Assembly: GCA_964477345.1 (NCBI GenBank)
Contig: CAYZDL010000011.1
Location: forward strand, 1-57,021
Direction of reading: 5' to 3'
Source of the DNA: JAJZEO01 sp964477345
GTDB taxonomy: Bacteria > Chlamydiota > Chlamydiia > Chlamydiales > 2-12-FULL-49-11
Length of the DNA: 57,021 bases
Under the pieces are notes generated by a model. That model saw only the letters and a list, made by a program, of their open reading frames with translations. It ran no database searches and was not told the DNA's origin. Both the position numbers and the translations under genes were made by a program. Below are positions 35,586-42,720 of this stretch, piece by piece. How positions within the stretch are numbered: the stretch's first letter is position 1; every line of letters begins with the position of its first letter.

Positions 35586-35933
35586 TTATGGATTCTGAAC
35601 CAATTCTAGATGGAATTTAGCGGGCCCCACGATACCGTCATCCCGAGATTCATAGATAACATGAACAGTGTAAACATGATCCAAAGTTTCAACTGAGTAA
35701 TACCCCTGCTCTGTCCTTTTAATGACCACCCTTTCATCGTACTCGCCCTTCTCCTTTAAAAGAGAGATGATCTCTGCTTCCTCACGCATCTCTTGAGCCC
35801 AAGGGGGCAGAGCGGCTAATTGTACTAAAAGGTCGAGGAGAACCGCCCTGTATTCAGGACTCTGGGATATATCAATATTAGATCCAGGGATAGACGTTTG
35901 ATGATTGATTTCAACATTTTGCTCTATAGCCAT
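35586..35933 (-). CDS. Hypothetical small acidic protein
   Basis: 115 residues, not recognised. The N-terminal third is polar, the middle (EYRAVLLDLLVQLAALPPWAQ) is helical, and the C-terminal part (VVIKRTEQGYYSVETLD, then VYTVHVIYES) looks like a small beta sheet. AAGGAG at 6-7 bases before the ATG makes it a believable gene. It lies between the CPBP protease and the RusA-like gene on the same strand. Confidence 0.6.
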   Translation of the reverse strand: MAIEQNVEINHQTSIPGSNIDISQSPEYRAVLLDLLVQLAALPPWAQEMREEAEIISLLKEKGEYDERVVIKRTEQGYYSVETLDHVYTVHVIYESRDDGIVGPAKFHLELVQNP

Positions 35934-35972
35934 AGTAAACTCCTTAAAACCATGATTTTATCAGAAACGAGA

Positions 35973-36644
35973 TTAAGTAAATGCAAAAATCGTAGCAAAA
36001 ATTAAGCTATTATATGTGACATGAGCCGCTGTAGAGGCGATTCGCCCTTCTGTTAATGTACGGAGAGCAGCAAGAACAATTCCCAAAATAAATATCTCTA
36101 AGAGAAGAAGTAGGCTCACATGAGGAAGCATTGCAGGAATGTGATAAAGTGCAAAGAGCAGTGCATTGCCTAAAATCTTGAATCCTTTGTCGATTTTATC
36201 TCCAACATCACCTCCAAAAAGGTCATGAAGAACCTCTCTAAAAACGAATTCCTCGATATGAGGGATAACAAAGGCAAAAGCAGCAAAAAAAGCCACCTTA
36301 ACAGCACCAATCACAAGTGTTGTAGGCATCTGAGCCAATTGAATAGCACAGCCAATTGGACCTACAGCCCCACCACCTAGAGCTCCTCCTAACTGAGCAA
36401 GTACGGCATCAAATTGCCCTAAAAGAACAAATGAGGCAACCCCCGCCAATGCACCAATCGCTAACTCAGTACAATTAGCCTCAAAAAATGCCGAAAATGA
36501 GAAGGAACGCCAAGATTCAAATTCTTTTTTACAAAGTCTATCGACCCGGTCTAAAATTGTTTCTTGATGAGAGGCAGCCTTGCTCCTTTCAAAAGGACCA
36601 GCACTGCCCCATTCTGAGACGGTTTTTAATTCTATCGCTTCCAT
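35973..36644 (-). CDS. CPBP-family (CAAX-like) intramembrane metalloprotease
   Basis: 223 residues. The three CPBP motifs are in order: EEFVFREVLHDLFG (EExxxR), FALYHIPAMLP (FxxxH) and AHVTYNSLIF (HxxxN), all within hydrophobic helices. Family members are intramembrane proteases involved in prenyl-protein processing, bacteriocin self-immunity or membrane regulation. The Gly/Ala-rich hydrophobic stretch before the active site (about 60-125) adds two or three helices. I start at ATG 36644; a TTG 12 bases upstream is also open. The ribosome site is not evident. Confidence 0.82.
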   Translation of the reverse strand: MEAIELKTVSEWGSAGPFERSKAASHQETILDRVDRLCKKEFESWRSFSFSAFFEANCTELAIGALAGVASFVLLGQFDAVLAQLGGALGGGAVGPIGCAIQLAQMPTTLVIGAVKVAFFAAFAFVIPHIEEFVFREVLHDLFGGDVGDKIDKGFKILGNALLFALYHIPAMLPHVSLLLLLEIFILGIVLAALRTLTEGRIASTAAHVTYNSLIFATIFAFT

Positions 36645-36704
36645 AATGTTAGTCAATTATACAAAATAACCAACATTATTTATACTTATTACGAATTCAA
36701 TAAA

Positions 36705-37184
36705 TTATTTTACTCTAGCAGTGATGATCGCAACATCTTCAACAGGCCTATCGCCTGGTCCCTTTTTTACCTTAGCAATCGTGTCGATTACATCCATCCC
36801 TTTTGTCACTTTTCCAAAGACAGAATGCTTTCCATCTAGATGCTTGTTTTCGACCAGATTGAAAAAAAATTGACTTCCCCCGGTGTTAGGTCCTGCGTTA
36901 GCCATCGAGATCGTCCCACGACTATTCTTATTTAAGGCCGCAGCCTCTTTCGGAAACTCATCGGGGATCTTATAGCCTGGCCCTCCGCGACCTGTCCCTG
37001 TTGGGTCCCCTCCCTGGATCATGAACCCCGAGATCACCCTATGGAATATCACTCCATTATAGAATCCATCATTTACGAGCTTAAGAAAGTTCCCGGCGGT
37101 GATCGGCATGTACTTAATGTAAAGCTCGATTTCTATATCACCCAATGTTGTATTCAATATAACTGTTTCATTTTTATCACTCAT
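36705..37184 (-). CDS. Cyclophilin-type peptidyl-prolyl cis-trans isomerase
   Basis: 159 residues without a signal peptide, so a cytosolic folding catalyst. Signatures: GDIEIELYIKYMPITAGNFL, FHRVISGFMIQGGDPTGTGRGGPGY, SMANAGPNTGGSQFFF and LDGKHSVFGKV, which contain the catalytic Arg, Gln and Phe positions. GGAGGT stands 7 bases before the ATG. Normal length for a small bacterial cyclophilin. Confidence 0.93.
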   Translation of the reverse strand: MSDKNETVILNTTLGDIEIELYIKYMPITAGNFLKLVNDGFYNGVIFHRVISGFMIQGGDPTGTGRGGPGYKIPDEFPKEAAALNKNSRGTISMANAGPNTGGSQFFFNLVENKHLDGKHSVFGKVTKGMDVIDTIAKVKKGPGDRPVEDVAIITARVK

Positions 37185-37260
37185 ACTAATGACCTCCCGA
37201 TCATGGCTTAGAAGGGCAAAATTCTAATAGAAACAGAGTTAAATGGTCTAGTTTTTTTGA

Positions 37261-38244
37261 CTAGTGCGTAAGAAATTCCTTAGTTTCTTGGAAAATTGGC
37301 TCCTTAAGAATTTTAGTTTTCCATTCCTCTCGTGCGGCTCTTTGCAAATACATGTAATGAGACCCAAAATCATCCGTAGCACCACTTTCAATCCTTTCCT
37401 CAATAGCTTTATCAATATCAGGGTCACAAGAAGACGTTCGCATACCCAACTTGTAATAAAAACCGTGAGAACTCCAAGCAGCGTCTAGAAGAATTCTCCC
37501 CTCACACCCTCTAAAATAGCTGTATTCCATAGCTGCTTGCATCAATGCGCTACCAATTCCACGATAACACTGCTTTGCTGATACCGTTTTCATATATGCG
37601 ACATAGATTTTACTAGGCGGTGCTTCTCCCAAACAAGCTTCATCCCCATAGTCGCTTAAAGAAGAAAAACTTGGAATACAACGCCTGACTTCAGAAAAAA
37701 GGTTGCCCTCGTTACTTGTTCGCACCCATTCAGTTTGAAGATAACCGAGTGAATTAGAATCTTTCATTGCTTCAAAAATCACCTGGCCATAATAAGAGTA
37801 AGTGGTCTTAATAGTAATTTGCAGATCACAACCTGTCTTCTTATCTTTTATCCTAGCAATTCCTTGTTCTGGAAAAGTTGCTTTTTTGGGACTTTCAATA
37901 ACCAGGCTACTATAAGCTTTATCAATACGAATCAAAAGATCTTCATAAGTAACACTGTCTAAAGTAAGTAAGTGAAACGTTCTTAAAATAGCGCCAAATA
38001 TAATACCGGGAATTAAAGCCGCTATCATGAAAGCTGTTTGACACAATGAACTTTCATTGGGATCGTAGATGAAGGGGCTCTCGGTAGCATTCGTCCCTAT
38101 TACTTCGGAAGTAACAGATCTACCGTGCCAAAGATATTGAACAGGCCTCAAACACCAGTTAGCCGTATCACTAAGACAAGAAGAACCTAAATTTATCTCA
38201 CTTTTAAAAAAAATACTATAATTTTCAATGATCATAATAAACAT
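37261..38244 (-). CDS. Membrane-associated GNAT acetyltransferase-like protein
   Basis: 327 residues. An N-terminal polar region is followed by a hydrophobic hairpin-like segment at about 70-95 (AFMIAALIPGIIFGAILRTF) and a C-terminal GNAT fold, whose acetyl-CoA-binding motif is YRGIGSALMQAAMEYSYFRG, followed by HGFYYKLGMRTSS. The membrane-anchor plus acetyltransferase layout resembles chlamydial effector candidates; target unknown. A perfect TATAAT lies at 38252-38257 on the minus strand, only 7 bases before the first ATG, so the message may be leaderless or start translation at the second Met (38235). Confidence 0.7.
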   Translation of the reverse strand: MFIMIIENYSIFFKSEINLGSSCLSDTANWCLRPVQYLWHGRSVTSEVIGTNATESPFIYDPNESSLCQTAFMIAALIPGIIFGAILRTFHLLTLDSVTYEDLLIRIDKAYSSLVIESPKKATFPEQGIARIKDKKTGCDLQITIKTTYSYYGQVIFEAMKDSNSLGYLQTEWVRTSNEGNLFSEVRRCIPSFSSLSDYGDEACLGEAPPSKIYVAYMKTVSAKQCYRGIGSALMQAAMEYSYFRGCEGRILLDAAWSSHGFYYKLGMRTSSCDPDIDKAIEERIESGATDDFGSHYMYLQRAAREEWKTKILKEPIFQETKEFLTH

Positions 38245-38353
38245 CTACCTCATTATAAATGCATAATTTTTTAATATATTATAATGCACGAAGCCAATTA
38301 CTTAAATATACCATAATATATCATAATAGCGCTTAACAATAATTTTTTTAATT

Positions 38354-38562
38354 TTATGGAAATGATCTAAAAGATACCCCATTAAATCGTGATGTGATTC
38401 GAAGTTTAGTCTGCTGATAGACCTCATTAAGGCCCACCTTTGGCCATCCGGGCCTACTGGAGCCGTACCCGCCACAGCGATAATATTGCCAACTCTGACT
38501 GCTCTTGAGAAGCCAATCGATCCTTCCATAGGCGAACCCGACGAAATGTTTTTTCTAGCCAT
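38354..38562 (-). pseudogene. Frameshifted, truncated ridA-like gene
   Basis: The first 36 residues (SSGSPMEGSIGFSRAVRVGN, then IIAVAGTAPVGPDG) are a clear RidA/YjgF N-terminus. At about 38438-38446 the frame shifts: the next RidA-like residues KVGLNEVYQQTKLRITSRFN continue in another frame, then stop at TAA (38354-38356). The conserved second half of the family, including the trimer-active-site Arg region, is absent. RidA deaminates reactive enamine/imine intermediates, so this copy should be inactive. A 105-residue frame reading 38302-38619 straight through the shift is not a real product. Confidence 0.75.
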
Positions 38563-38604
38563 TTTTCTTACTTCCGCTATTAAGCAAATGGACGATTTAT
38601 AACG

Positions 38605-38631
38605 AAAAAGACCAGGCAAGTGCCTGGTCTT
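38605..38631 (-). terminator. Terminator after tRNA-Ser
   Basis: On the minus strand AAGACCAGGC and GCCTGGTCTT pair perfectly around a 4-base loop, followed by TTTCG (five T from the last stem bases on). It begins 3 bases after the tRNA-Ser 3' end. Confidence 0.8.
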
Positions 38632-38634
38632 ATT

Positions 38635-38719
38635 CGGAAGAGGAGGGATTCGAACCCCCGGTCCCTTGCAGGACTCCTGTTTTCAAGACAGGTGCAATCG
38701 GCCGCTCTGCCACTCTTCC
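38635..38719 (-). tRNA. tRNA-Ser(UGA)
   Basis: An 85-base class II tRNA. The acceptor arms GGAAGAG and CTCTTCC pair fully, the anticodon loop is CTTGAAA giving UGA, a long variable arm (about GAGTCCTGCAAGGGACC) is present as expected for serine, and the T-loop is GGTTCGAATCC. Discriminator is G; CCA is not encoded. It lies downstream of pheS and is followed by a terminator. Confidence 0.95.
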
Positions 38720-38784
38720 TTTAAAGGTTTGATCCTTGTGTGGATCAAATAGTCGTCTACTATACACAAATTTGAACAATTGAT

Positions 38785-39807
38785 TCAAGAAAATTGCTCA
38801 AGAAATCGCTGATCATTTTCAGTAAATAAACGTATATCTGAAATTCCATGCATCAACATGTAAACTCGTTCGATCCCTCCGCCCCAAGCAAATCCTGAGT
38901 ACTCTTCTGGATCGACTCCTCCCGCTTTGAGAACTTCAGGGTGAACCATTCCGGCTCCAGCTACTTCTAGCCATCCCGAATGTTTACAAAGTCTGCAACC
39001 TTGCCCTTTACAAATCAGACATTTGACATCAACTTCGCAACCTGGTTCTACGAAAGGGAAGTAACTTGCTCGTACTCGAATTTTTACATTCTCTCCTAGC
39101 AATTTAGAGTAAAACTCTTCAAGGGTAGCCAAGAGATCTGCAAATGTAACCCCTTTGTCAATATAGAGAACGTCGTTCTGGTGAAAGATTACGTGCGAGC
39201 GGGCTGAAATCGTCTCGTTTCGGTAACATCGGCCAATATTTGCCATTCGAATGGGGGGAGCATGAGATTCCATGACCCTTTGTTGGAAGTTTGTTGTGTG
39301 CGAGCGTAGCAAAATATGCTCATCTACATAATAGGTATCTTGCATATCGCGAGCGGGATGATCTTCAGGATAATTAAGACCACCGTAATTATAATATTCA
39401 GAGTCAAGTTCTGGGGTCTGGTAGATCGAAAAACCCATCTGCGAAAGAATAGCAGCTGTCCTTTCTATTTCTTGTGAAATGGGATGCATTCGGCCTTGAC
39501 GGCTCCCTCGCCCAGGAAGGGAAATATCGATCTTTTCTTCGTGGAGACGTTCATTAATTTCAGCAGTCTTCACCTTTTGCAACGAAATTTCGATCCATGT
39601 CTCGGTTTTCTCCTTAAGCTCATTGATGAGCTTTCCCATTTGAGGGCGCTCTTCAGGGGGACATCCTTTCAAATTTTGCATAAGAGCTGTAAGGAAACCT
39701 TTCTTTCCAAGATAACGGACTCGGAGATCTTCTAAGTCTCGACTTGTCTTTGATTTTTTGAGGTCTTCTTCAAATTGTCTGTGGAGCTGATCAACTTGGT
39801 CTTGCAC
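38785..39807 (-). CDS. pheS: Phenylalanine-tRNA ligase alpha subunit
   Basis: Catalytic alpha subunit of PheRS, 340 residues. The N-terminal coiled-coil tRNA-binding part (about 1-90) is followed by the class II core: HPISQEIERTAAILSQMGF, motif 2 in IRMANIGRCYRNETISARSH, and motif 3 in FAWGGGIERVYMLMHGI. The start is a GTG at 39807 with AGGA about 7 bases before it, both within a perfect hairpin (39806-39831). pheT is not in this window, so the two subunit genes are apparently unlinked here. Last protein gene of the infC-rpmI-rplT-pheS run. Confidence 0.95.
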   Translation of the reverse strand: MQDQVDQLHRQFEEDLKKSKTSRDLEDLRVRYLGKKGFLTALMQNLKGCPPEERPQMGKLINELKEKTETWIEISLQKVKTAEINERLHEEKIDISLPGRGSRQGRMHPISQEIERTAAILSQMGFSIYQTPELDSEYYNYGGLNYPEDHPARDMQDTYYVDEHILLRSHTTNFQQRVMESHAPPIRMANIGRCYRNETISARSHVIFHQNDVLYIDKGVTFADLLATLEEFYSKLLGENVKIRVRASYFPFVEPGCEVDVKCLICKGQGCRLCKHSGWLEVAGAGMVHPEVLKAGGVDPEEYSGFAWGGGIERVYMLMHGISDIRLFTENDQRFLEQFS

Positions 39808-39852
39808 GCGTTTTTCCTAATAAAAACGCGTACCCCAAAACTTGAGGTACGC
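39806..39852 (-). promoter_or_regulatory. Terminator and RBS-sequestering hairpin, mutually exclusive, before pheS
   Basis: Minus-strand hairpin A pairs GCGTACC (39852-39846) with GGTACGC (39834-39828) and is followed by GTTTTTA, as a rho-independent terminator after rplT. Hairpin B pairs ACGCGTTTTT (39831-39822) with AAAAACGCGT (39815-39806), with the AGG of the ribosome site in the loop and the first two bases of the pheS GTG in the stem. A and B share bases 39828-39831, so they cannot form together. The layout resembles a transcription attenuator; the sensed signal is unknown. Confidence 0.55.
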
Positions 39853-39871
39853 AGTTAAAACTCTCTTTCAG

Positions 39872-40228
39872 TTAAGCAAGTGCTCTCTTTGCTTCATCGC
39901 AAATTGCCTTAAATGCAACTCGATCGTCATTAGCTAACATAGCAAGCATTTTTCTATTCACTTCGATACCAGCCTTAGCCATACCGTCAATTAGCTTACT
40001 ATAAGAAATTCCTTCAACTCTAGCAGCAGGATTAATCCTAGAAATCCAAAGTGATCTGAATTCTCTTTTTCTTTGCTTTCGTCCTTCGTAAGCGTAGCGC
40101 CAAGCCTTCATGACAGTCGTCTTAGCTAAACGATGGTGATTCTTTCTATCTCCAACGAAACCTTTTGCGGCTTTAAGGATCTTTTTAATTCTACGCCTTC
40201 TCGCTGGCGCTCTTGTCACTCTTACCAT
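39872..40228 (-). CDS. rplT: 50S ribosomal protein L20
   Basis: 118 residues with the L20 features RRIKKILKAAKGFVGDRKNH, AWRYAYEGRKQRKREFRSLW and ISRINPAARVEGISYSKLI. Binds 23S rRNA early in 50S assembly; in other bacteria it also represses its own operon. The ATG follows the rpmI stop by one base, with GAGG about 8 bases upstream. Confidence 0.97.
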   Translation of the reverse strand: MVRVTRAPARRRRIKKILKAAKGFVGDRKNHHRLAKTTVMKAWRYAYEGRKQRKREFRSLWISRINPAARVEGISYSKLIDGMAKAGIEVNRKMLAMLANDDRVAFKAICDEAKRALA

Positions 40229-40229
40229 A

Positions 40230-40427
40230 CTACAAACCTCGAATCATCTTTTTAAATTTAGCTAAAAAGCTCTCATTGACCAATGTGGGTCTTGCCAACT
40301 CTCTCTTTTTCTTTGAGCTCTTTTTAGTCAATATGTGTCTACGACCCTGCTTCATTCTAAGAAGCTTGCCTGTCCCTGTAAGCTTAAAGCGCTTTGCAAG
40401 AGACTTATTCGTCTTCGCCTTCTGCAC
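40230..40427 (-). CDS. rpmI: 50S ribosomal protein L35
   Basis: 65 very basic residues with the family pattern KTNKSLAKRFKLTGTGKL and RRHILTKKSSKKKREL. Start is a GTG at 40427, which places the N-terminus as in other L35 proteins (MxKxKTNKS) and overlaps the end of infC by 23 bases in another frame. The overlap means L35 initiation happens while infC is still being read. Confidence 0.95.
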   Translation of the reverse strand: MQKAKTNKSLAKRFKLTGTGKLLRMKQGRRHILTKKSSKKKRELARPTLVNESFLAKFKKMIRGL

Positions 40428-40962
40428 TCTTTTTCTCCTTCTCTTTTTCCTTAGGCTTTCTATCTTTTCCTAATGGAGCGATCATCATGCTCAATGTCTT
40501 TCCATACAACTTTGGCTCAGCTTCTACCTGGCCAATATCCTCTAGTGCGCTAGACACCTTCTTGAGAACCTCTCGTCCATGATCAACAAAGACGATTTCC
40601 CGGCCGCGAAACATGCAAGTAAACTTAACCTTGTACCCCTTTTCGATAAATTCTTTCGCATGTGCGATTTTCGTATTCAAATCGTTTTTATCGATATTGG
40701 GCTTAAGTTTAATTTCCTTCAGTTTTGTCTGAGAGGAAGTCTTTCTTAAATTTTTCTCTTTCTTTGTCTGTTGGTACCGAAATTTTCCGTAATCGATCAC
40801 TTTACAAACAGGAGGAATAGCAGTAGGTGCAATTTCTACCAAATCCATTCCCATTTCTTCTGCTTTCGCTAATGCATCGGGTAGTGTAAATATCCCTAGC
40901 TGTTCGCCTTCTTCTGAAACTAGTCGCACTTTCGGCGAACGAATATCTCTATTTACTCTCAA
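40405..40962 (-). CDS. infC: Translation initiation factor IF-3
   Basis: About 185 residues: N-domain with VRLVSEEGEQLGIFTLPDAL and the linker-proximal VIDYGKFRYQQTKKEKN, then the C-domain with EIKLKPNIDKNDLNTKI and VKFTCMFRGREIVF. IF-3 controls start codon choice and subunit dissociation. No ATG is available at the expected N-terminus; I take the TTG at 40962 (LRVNRDIR), with AGGA before it. A non-ATG start is expected from IF-3, which in other bacteria represses itself by rejecting such codons. A TTG at 40992 is also open. C-terminal tail is a Lys/Glu-rich extension. Confidence 0.93.
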   Translation of the reverse strand: MRVNRDIRSPKVRLVSEEGEQLGIFTLPDALAKAEEMGMDLVEIAPTAIPPVCKVIDYGKFRYQQTKKEKNLRKTSSQTKLKEIKLKPNIDKNDLNTKIAHAKEFIEKGYKVKFTCMFRGREIVFVDHGREVLKKVSSALEDIGQVEAEPKLYGKTLSMMIAPLGKDRKPKEKEKEKKSAEGEDE

Positions 40963-41007
40963 ATGGATTCCTAAAAGCTCTCCAAAATTCAATTTGTGAC
41001 AAATGTA

Positions 41008-41931
41008 CTACATAAGGTCATTTTTGACACGCCTTTTTTGTTCGATTAATAATGAGGTTATTCTATCAATCCAAATTTTTCCCATACCATCATACTCAAT
41101 CAGGGGCCATTCGATTCCGTAGATGTCTCGATTCTCCTTTACTGGGAGAGTCTTGTAAAGTTTTTCTAAACATTTTTTACCACGAAATTTGATCCCTCGA
41201 AATCGACCATTTGCCTTTAGCCCAAATTCTGTTTTATCTTCTATGGGTTCATCAATTTCAGCAAAACACCCCTCTTCTAACGTAGAACCTCGCCATTTTT
41301 CTATAAACCCCTCTTCCCGAAGAGCCTTTGCAAACGTTTCGTAAATCGATCGCCACAAAGCAATCATTTCTCCTTGAAAAGGGGTATTTCTATGGTCGTA
41401 AAAGGCATTTTCTTGGATCATTTTTTTGTGGTTTTTTATCTGCTGACTGTTCTCAAAAGCTACCCCTTCAATCCGAAAAAGTGGGGCGGGCTTCTTATGA
41501 AATAGAACCTCCCCGGCAAGAACTGGCAAGTCGACTTCTATAGCCTTTATCGAATCGAGATCAAGATCAAGTGGCCCCTCAAGAACATCTGCATAATAGT
41601 CATTGATCCTGACTACTTGGGTAAATTGGTGTGAACAATCGACTGCTTTTGCCCTTAGAGGTTGTCTGAGATGTTTCATATAATCGACAACATTGGTCGA
41701 AACCATCTCCAATACTTCAATTTTCATCCCTTTTTGAACCATTTCTCTGATTCGGCGAACGGCTAAATCAATTTGGTCTTTATGGGGCATGTCGGGGTGG
41801 AGAAATTCACAAGTAAATCCAAGAAGATCAGCTCGGATTGCCTTAAAGACCATTTTTGGGCAGATATCTAAAATGGACATGGCAAACAACTCTGCTGCTG
41901 TTTGCCATCTTTGTCTTTGCAGATGATTCAT
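41008..41931 (-). CDS. ThrRS editing-domain-like protein without catalytic core
   Basis: 307 residues. From its first residues it aligns by eye to the N2 editing (second additional) domain of threonyl-tRNA synthetase: QTAAELFAMSIL at the place of HxxxH, GFTCEFLHPDMPHKDQIDL, DYYADVLEGPL where ThrRS has a C-R-G-P-H site, and LFRIEGVAFENSQQI with a DHR about 20 residues later. All four editing-site residues are replaced (His to Gln10 and Glu14, Cys to Leu117, His to Leu121). The rest (about 175-307) lacks class II motifs 2 and 3 and the TGS domain is missing. It sits upstream of infC, where E. coli has thrS. Its ATG follows directly the last base of tRNA-Val, leaving no ribosome site of its own after tRNA processing. 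Function unknown. Confidence 0.68.
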   Translation of the reverse strand: MNHLQRQRWQTAAELFAMSILDICPKMVFKAIRADLLGFTCEFLHPDMPHKDQIDLAVRRIREMVQKGMKIEVLEMVSTNVVDYMKHLRQPLRAKAVDCSHQFTQVVRINDYYADVLEGPLDLDLDSIKAIEVDLPVLAGEVLFHKKPAPLFRIEGVAFENSQQIKNHKKMIQENAFYDHRNTPFQGEMIALWRSIYETFAKALREEGFIEKWRGSTLEEGCFAEIDEPIEDKTEFGLKANGRFRGIKFRGKKCLEKLYKTLPVKENRDIYGIEWPLIEYDGMGKIWIDRITSLLIEQKRRVKNDLM

Positions 41932-42005
41932 TGGGATATAGCTGACTCGAACAGCTGACCTCCACGATGTCAACGTGGCGCTCTAACCAACTGAGCTAAT
42001 ACCCC
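41932..42005 (-). tRNA. tRNA-Val(GAC)
   Basis: 74 bases. Acceptor GGGGTAT pairs with ATATCCC (one G-T), D-arm GCTCAGTTGGTTAGAGC, anticodon stem CCACG/CGTGG with loop TTGACAT giving GAC, and T-arm AGCTG-TTCGAGT-CAGCT. Discriminator A, no encoded CCA. The base following the discriminator is the A of the next gene's ATG. Confidence 0.93.
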
Positions 42006-42096
42006 TAAATTTTAGAGATCCTGTCAGATCAATGTTGAAAAAAACTTGGCTAAGGTTATACTACATATGAATTTCTATCAAGAATAAATTCGGACC

Positions 42097-42660
42097 ATGA
42101 ATCATATTTCGTTAGCCCACTACTTTTGGAAAAAACACTTGAACCCAGGTGACATCGCTATCGATGCTACCTGCGGGGCTGGGAATGATACTCTATTTTT
42201 GGCTGAAGTCTGCTTAACAGATAAATCGGGCATAGTCTATGGAATTGACATTCAAAAAGAGGCGATTGATCGGACAGAGACCCTTATTACAACAGCTCTG
42301 CCCCCATTAAAACAGGACCGAGTAATCCTATTGCATATGAGCCATGCTCCTCTTCCGCCTCAAATCCCCTTAGCCAACTTGATTGTCTACAATTTAGGTT
42401 ACCTTCCTGGAAGCGATAAATTGATTAAAACCATCTCCCCTACAAGTATAACTAGCCTAGAAAGCTCCTTAAATCGACTTTTGCCAGGAGGAATGATATC
42501 TGTTATGCTTTATCCAGGTCATTATGAAGGCCTTTTCGAGGCTCAAACCATTTTAAACTGGGCTTCAGCCCTATCTAGTGAAACTTATAGTTTATCCCAT
42601 CATTACCGACCTAATAACCCAAAGTCACCCGGTTTGCTTATAATTAGAAACAGAAACTAG
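42097..42660 (+). CDS. mnmM: MnmM/YtqB-like tRNA methyltransferase
   Basis: 187 residues of the YtqB family, which in other bacteria methylates nm5(s2)U at the wobble position of tRNA. SAM site: AIDATCGAGNDTLFLAEV near residue 28, YGIDIQKEAIDRT for the ribose-binding acid, and the catalytic-loop-like NLIVYNLGYLPGSDK, followed by SLESSLNRLLPGGMISVMLYPGH. Family assignment is solid; the symbol is by family similarity. It is divergent from the tRNA-Val gene, sharing a 91-base promoter region. Confidence 0.82.
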   Translation: MNHISLAHYFWKKHLNPGDIAIDATCGAGNDTLFLAEVCLTDKSGIVYGIDIQKEAIDRTETLITTALPPLKQDRVILLHMSHAPLPPQIPLANLIVYNLGYLPGSDKLIKTISPTSITSLESSLNRLLPGGMISVMLYPGHYEGLFEAQTILNWASALSSETYSLSHHYRPNNPKSPGLLIIRNRN

Positions 42661-42686
42661 ACATACACAATTAATTTTAAATATGT

Positions 42687-42692
42687 TATAAT
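42687..42692 (+). promoter_or_regulatory. Candidate -10 box (TATAAT) of the 832-residue gene
   Basis: A perfect TATAAT 28 bases before the ATG at 42721; a weak -35 (TACACA, 42664-42669) lies at 17-base spacing. Similar perfect boxes stand before the Inc-like gene (2362) and the GNAT gene (38257). Confidence 0.4.
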
Positions 42693-42720
42693 TTACCCTT
42701 TAATAACCTTGTAGGTGATC

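Noticed and set aside
38302..38619. A 105-residue intact RidA-like protein.
   Set aside because: Only the first ~36 residues after the internal Met resemble RidA; the rest is read in the wrong frame beyond an indel.
41932..41973. N-terminal extension of the ThrRS-like protein into the tRNA-Val gene.
   Set aside because: The extra 14 residues are the tRNA T-arm read as protein; the Met at 41931 is the first codon outside the tRNA.
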